From Coptis chinensis (Eukaryota > Streptophyta > Magnoliopsida > Ranunculales > Ranunculaceae): 64,000 bases of DNA. The notes beneath the pieces are model-generated. The model ran no database searches, was not told the origin of the DNA, and saw nothing but the letters and a program-made list of their open reading frames with translations. The stretch spans positions 7,413,501-7,477,500 of the forward strand of contig CM027382.1 of assembly GCA_015680905.1 (NCBI GenBank). Reading direction: 5' to 3'. This document shows, in pieces, positions 60,206 to 64,000 of the stretch. Position 1 is the first letter of the stretch. Each line of letters begins with the position of its first letter. A program made the position numbers and the translations under genes.

Positions 60206-60424
60206 GCTACTTGGCACTGATTGTTTTGTCGCACTATCTAGAGGTATGTTTTCCAATATATCTGTTAATACTCACATGCAGATGTATGCCTGAAATGACT
60301 GCTTATGTTCTTTCTTTCTTTTTTTTTGCTGTTTTTTTTTGTATTTTTGTCCTGTAGACTGCAAGATTCAGACAGTTTTGGGATGAGGCTGCAAAAAACC
60401 GCAGCATACTTGAAGTTGTGCCAC
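60206..60424 (+). pseudogene. Captured eIF3k exons
   Basis: 60206-60243 (LIVLSHYLE; donor GTATGT) and 60358-60424 (after CTGTAG: TARFRQFWDEAAKNRSILEV; donor GTAAAT). These match two neighbouring exons of translation initiation factor eIF3 subunit k, whose plant proteins have a TLIVLSHYLE-RFRQFWDEA segment. Only about 35 of some 225 residues are present, including part of the PCI/winged-helix region, so no functional subunit is possible. Confidence 0.8.
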
Positions 60425-60822
60425 GTAAATATTCAAGTTTTTCTTATATCCATAAATTCAATCAGATCTGCTTTCATGTTAAATGCTCATTTCTTATATC
60501 TGATTTTGGAATATAGGATGACAATTTACCACTCTATTGATATGGCTCTGTGCACTGTATTTAGTGCTTTATGTTGAGTTGTATATTTATATTATATCTA
60601 AGCAGTTAAGTGCCATCCTTTTCAAAACTCATTCTTAACGAAAGGAACACAGACAAACATAATATCACCTTGATTAATTTTATAGTGTTAATAGCATGAT
60701 GCTACAATTATGGCATAACCCATCTTTCCTGATTCATATGCACACCATTTGTTGCTACCTAGGAAAGTAACTAAGTAAGCCAATAGTTGGTGTTAACTGT
60801 AACACAAGCTACTGTATTCTAG

Positions 60823-61970
60823 GATTCTGGTCCCATGGCTCATCCTGTCAGACGACCACATTCTTATATCAAGGTTAGCAACTACTAACACATAATTTCT
60901 ACGATCTATGTTAGTAAGGAATTGCTTGTAAAATGATATAAAAGAGTTCATAGATATAACTTACGGCATAATGCCTACAGGCTACATCCACAGATAATCG
61001 TTGATAATTATCCGTTATCCAAATCAACAATAATAACAATAATACGATTGTTAAATTATGAAAAAAAAATCTTTCCTTCCTCATTCGTCTCCATCTCGTA
61101 GGGACCCTTGGTTTTGTAACCACTCCTGATGATAATGTAACTGTTGCAATTACTCCGTCATATTTATAACATTCAATATGTTCATATAGTATCCGACACA
61201 GATAGGTGGAAATTTATAACATATCCACATTTCTTTAAATTTTTTTATTTGTTTGGCTTGTCAATGTATGCAGATTTAACAAGTATGTTAAATGAGCATA
61301 TATGACATGTTATGTGGTACAGCCTGTAATTGCCGCCACATGTATTACGAAACCTGGGATTTTGAAAGTTGGCATACCGCCGGATATGTTTTTACCTTCC
61401 ATTTATAGCAATCTCATTATTTTTATTTTTATGTATGGGTGTGGTTGTTTTTATTGGTCTTTGGCTACTCTTTAGTTTATTTAGTGCCTTACACATTACC
61501 CATCAGATTTTAATTGATAACTGCTGTGTTTCTTTTCACAGATGGACAACTTTTATACTGGTTAGCTTTTGTTCTCTTTCGTGATTTTACTATTGATCTG
61601 AAGTGATTGTGTGCTGTCGATTCTGATGTATTGAAATGTGTTGGCTGATGTTGTGCAACTCCATGATTGGCTATGACTCCTCATATGGGTCTATTATGGA
61701 CCATACAGTGACTGTGAGTCTTACTGTTTATCCCTCCTATTTATACATATAGTTCCATTGTCTATTTCCTTACTAAAAAAGTTATACAAGGCCTAAAAGG
61801 TTTCTTATTTTTCGACTAGGGTATATGAGAAGGTTCGTTTTTCTTCTCAAGACTCTTGTTCATCTTCATGTTGCACTATGACTTCATTTGGCAATGTAAG
61901 GATTGTGGATTATTGTTGTCATCTTTGATAGGATTTGAAGTTGTCAGGATGTACAAAACTTTGCTTGGGA
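60823..61970 (+). pseudogene. Captured M1-family aminopeptidase exons
   Basis: 60823-60873 (DSGPMAHPVRPHSYIK; donor GTTAGC), 61542-61560 (MDNFYT; donor GTTAGC), 61820-61833 (VYEK) and 61932-61970 (FEVVRMYKTLLGS). Read in order these follow the plant PepN/puromycin-sensitive-type M1 aminopeptidase around MAHPVRPHSYIKMDNFYT. This segment lies downstream of the zinc-binding HExxH, which is absent here. The third piece is truncated, so the captured copy is degraded. Confidence 0.8.
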
Positions 61971-62220
61971 GTATAGAATTGTATTTTATTTGATTTCATA
62001 AAATTGTATTTTTTATTTGGTTGCTGTATAGATGAGGTAGTTTCTTTTACCTCTTTCACTATCTTGTGAGATTTAGTCATCAAACCATAATACAAATGCT
62101 CCTGTTTTGATTAATTTCTTTCGTCCTATTTGCAAAAGCATTGGTAATTTTCTTTGTTTCTATATGAAACCAGGAGGTTCAAATTTAGGGCAAGAAAAAA
62201 ATAAAAATAATTTTTTTTAC
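61971..62220 (+). other. F2 interior between gene pieces and right subterminal repeats
   Basis: T-rich, no recognised coding sequence; it ends in an A-run where the AACGGTT/AACCGTT array begins. Confidence 0.5.
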
Positions 62221-62229
62221 AATATCAAC

Positions 62230-62574
62230 ACATTAGTAACGGTTGTAAACCGTTGCAAAGCAAAAATAAATATTAAAGCATCATCAATAATCGTTACAAA
62301 TCAAATTACGCAACGCTTTTTAACCGTTAGTAATTGTCACTCTGCAACGGTTAATAACCGTTGGAAAATTTAGTTTGCAACGCTTTTTAACCGTTAGTAA
62401 TTGTCACTCTGCAACGGTTAATAACCGTTGGAAAATTTGGTTTGCAACGGCAAAAAACCGTTGCAAATATTTCCAACACTTTACCGACGCCTATTTGGTA
62501 ACGCTTAAAAGCGTTCTGCGAAAATTATTCGCAACGGTTTTTTGCCGTTGCAAATAGCCTGTTATGGTGTAGTG
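62230..62574. repeat. F2 right subterminal and terminal repeats
   Basis: About ten AACGGTT / AACCGTT motifs arranged as inverted pairs (e.g. CAACGGTTAATAACCGTTGG, twice). It includes a tandem duplication of ~75 bp (GCAACGCTTTTTAACCG at ~62310 and ~62382) and ends in the TIR. The equivalent F1 array uses AACGCTT/AAGCGTT. Confidence 0.88.
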
Positions 62575-63584
62575 TGTTAGGTGGGCATTTATTGAATGTG
62601 CCATAAATGGCCCGTTAGCGTTATATAAGGGTATTCATTGAATGTGCCATGAATGACCCGGGTATTCATTGAATGTGCCATGAATGACCAGATTGTTTGG
62701 ACTGCCCTAGAGAGGAACTAAGGTATTCGCCTTGCGGGTTAGTTGTATTCTTGGATTATGCGAGTGTTTGGGGTTACTTTTGAATACATAGGATATCTAC
62801 ATATGATATATGCAAGTTCTAACTTTCTTTTGCAGGAGGGTATGACTTAATAACATTTTGTGCAGGGACGCGGTCCTACCCTTATACAACGGCGGATATC
62901 GGTAAGTGTAATTCAATGGTTTAGATATTAAAAGAGTTAATAGAATGAGTTAATACAATGGAAGTTAAACAAATGGAAGTTTTGCTTGGGAAGAAACTAT
63001 GCCGGATGAGATGACGGAACTAACTGTCTTCCAAGCTGAGAATGATTAGGTTATAATAGATTTAAAGTGTTAGTTGGATAAGAAAAGTTTGAAATGTTTA
63101 TATGTGTTAGTCTACTCATACCAGCAAATTCAATTTGCAGACCCATGTTTGCTTTGTTTTGGCAACGTGGGTGTGTTCTTGGGAACATAGGTGGAAGGCA
63201 GTGGAATCGTGGCGTGTGATTTGGATTCTCGCCTGGAGCAGTCTGGGAGTTTAGTTTATTAGGTCTGATCTTTGGAATGATGTAATAACGTAGGTTACAT
63301 TTTTTTATATGACATGAGAATACGATGTTGGAAACTGTTATTCTTAAAGTTTGTTTATGTTTGTATTGGGATGGAAGAAAGTTTTTAATAAAGTGATAGT
63401 TGAGGAATTTGGAGATTTTTGTTGTTAAGTTGATCCTGTTGTGATGTGGGTTTTAGGTTTTGACATGTGTTGTATTCCCCCCGTCATAGCCTGGGTTTTT
63501 AGACAATTGAACCAAGTGATGGTTGAGATATTTATATTTCAATTATTCATTTTTTTTAATTGTTTAGAAATTCGGTCTGTGACA
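62575..63584 (+). mobile_element. Family-C LTR, copy c, right part
   Basis: Resumes at TGTTAGGTGGGCATTTATTG, as in copy b at ~29963, with GGACGCGGTCCTACCC (62868), GGCAACGTGGGTGTGTTCTT and the end AAATTCGGTCTGTGACA. Non-coding fossil. Confidence 0.75.
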
Positions 63585-64000
63585 CTGACGCAGCTGTTTC
63601 TTCAGATTGTTATTCTTGCTCTCCAATTGTCGGAGACGACGGTCTACCTGAGTTGATGGATCTGGTACGTGAATACCCACTCTCTCAGTCGCAGATGGCC
63701 GAGGACCATCGGACTTGGAAAATGAATTCGCAGCAGAAGGTGAATGCTGAACTTGTGCGGTAAAAGGGATACTTTCACCGTTGTTTGTTTTTCGAGAAGT
63801 CATTGGACGTAACTTTTGTTTTGTGGTTGGTGGTAGAACACGAAGCCAAATATGTTTAAAGAAGATTTGCCAAAACACACCCTGATTGAGGGTTGTGAGT
63901 AATGTGTTCGGAGATGGTGAAGGAGATGGTGATTGGGGAAAGATGAGATGGACTTCGGTTTTGAAGTTGCCCTACGTACCCAAAGATATTGCTTGGGATC
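63585..64000. other. Right-edge DNA with unassigned open frames
   Basis: After the LTR end, a + strand frame (stop at 63761-63763) ends PLSQSQMAEDHRTWKMNSQQ, and a minus-strand frame (63878 towards 63564) has a heptad-like VDRRLRQLESKNNNLKKQLR. The minus-strand stretch looks like a short coiled coil. Neither is recognised, both are partial or short, and the window ends here. Confidence 0.3.

Larger units (their letters stand above)
56233..62574 (+). mobile_element. F2: non-autonomous CACTA transposon carrying pieces of four host genes
   Basis: Begins CACTACACTATAATAGG and ends CCTGTTATGGTGTAGTG. TGT flanks both sides (56230-56232 and 62575-62577). The empty site is visible in the family-C copy b (GTCATATGTTAGGTGGG at ~29958), which proves the borders. 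It shares its terminal sequence and layout with F1. In 6.34 kb no transposase is seen. Instead there are exon pieces of an amidohydrolase, class I alpha-mannosidase, eIF3k and an M1 aminopeptidase, with introns, all on the + strand. A CT-rich leader near 56490 and an ATG with donor at 56697 may start a chimeric transcript. Confidence 0.92.

Overview
The window is nuclear DNA of a flowering plant, probably a eudicot. The support is spliced gene pieces with plant GT-AG introns, a plant FAR1/FRS-type sequence, a TED7-like proline-rich membrane protein gene, plant LTR-retrotransposon families, and CACTA and Mutator-like DNA transposons. No bacterial or organellar gene clusters are seen. Most of the 64 kb is nested repeats. 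Only one locus (52.36-53.21 kb) looks like a resident single-copy gene, and even that one carries coding damage.

Layout. 1-0.74 kb: two unrelated minisatellites. 0.8-4.15 kb: a degenerate 55-bp tandem array in two blocks, each preceded by the same ~350-bp leader. 5.8-7.95 kb: a decayed FAR1-related (MULE-derived) gene. 7.95-11.5 kb: repeat-like DNA without a gene. 11.5-35.2 kb: a nest. An LTR of family 'C' (11528-35214, TSD TGTTC) was split by a ~20-kb Ty3/gypsy element 'B' (13091-33242). B itself received a non-coding, minus-strand LTR element 'D' (21406-26806, TSD CTAAA) and another family-C solo LTR (28611-30958). B also holds a three-block antisense gene-like unit (26807-27746).

36.2-48.2 kb: a gag-only Copia-like element 'E' (TSD CTGAC), inserted into an RNase H-like coding fragment and itself split by CACTA transposon F1 (39504-45764, TSD GAT). 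49.7-50.2 kb: telomere-like and palindromic minisatellites. 52.4-53.4 kb: the TED7-like gene. 53.7-54.75 kb: a TIR element, probably Mutator-like. 54.8-63.6 kb: a third family-C LTR copy split by CACTA transposon F2 (56233-62574, TSD TGT).

The most notable content is the pair of related non-autonomous CACTA elements. F1 carries exon pieces of RRP12-like and CCT7 (TCP-1 eta). F2 carries pieces of four unrelated host genes: a TRZ/ATZ-type amidohydrolase, class I alpha-mannosidase, eIF3k and an M1 aminopeptidase. Introns are kept and all pieces lie on the + strand. The two elements share termini, but their subterminal palindromes differ by a matched change (AACGCTT/AAGCGTT in F1, mostly AACGGTT/AACCGTT at the right end of F2). 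No transposase is recognisable in either. All identifications come from reading translations by eye; no database search was run.
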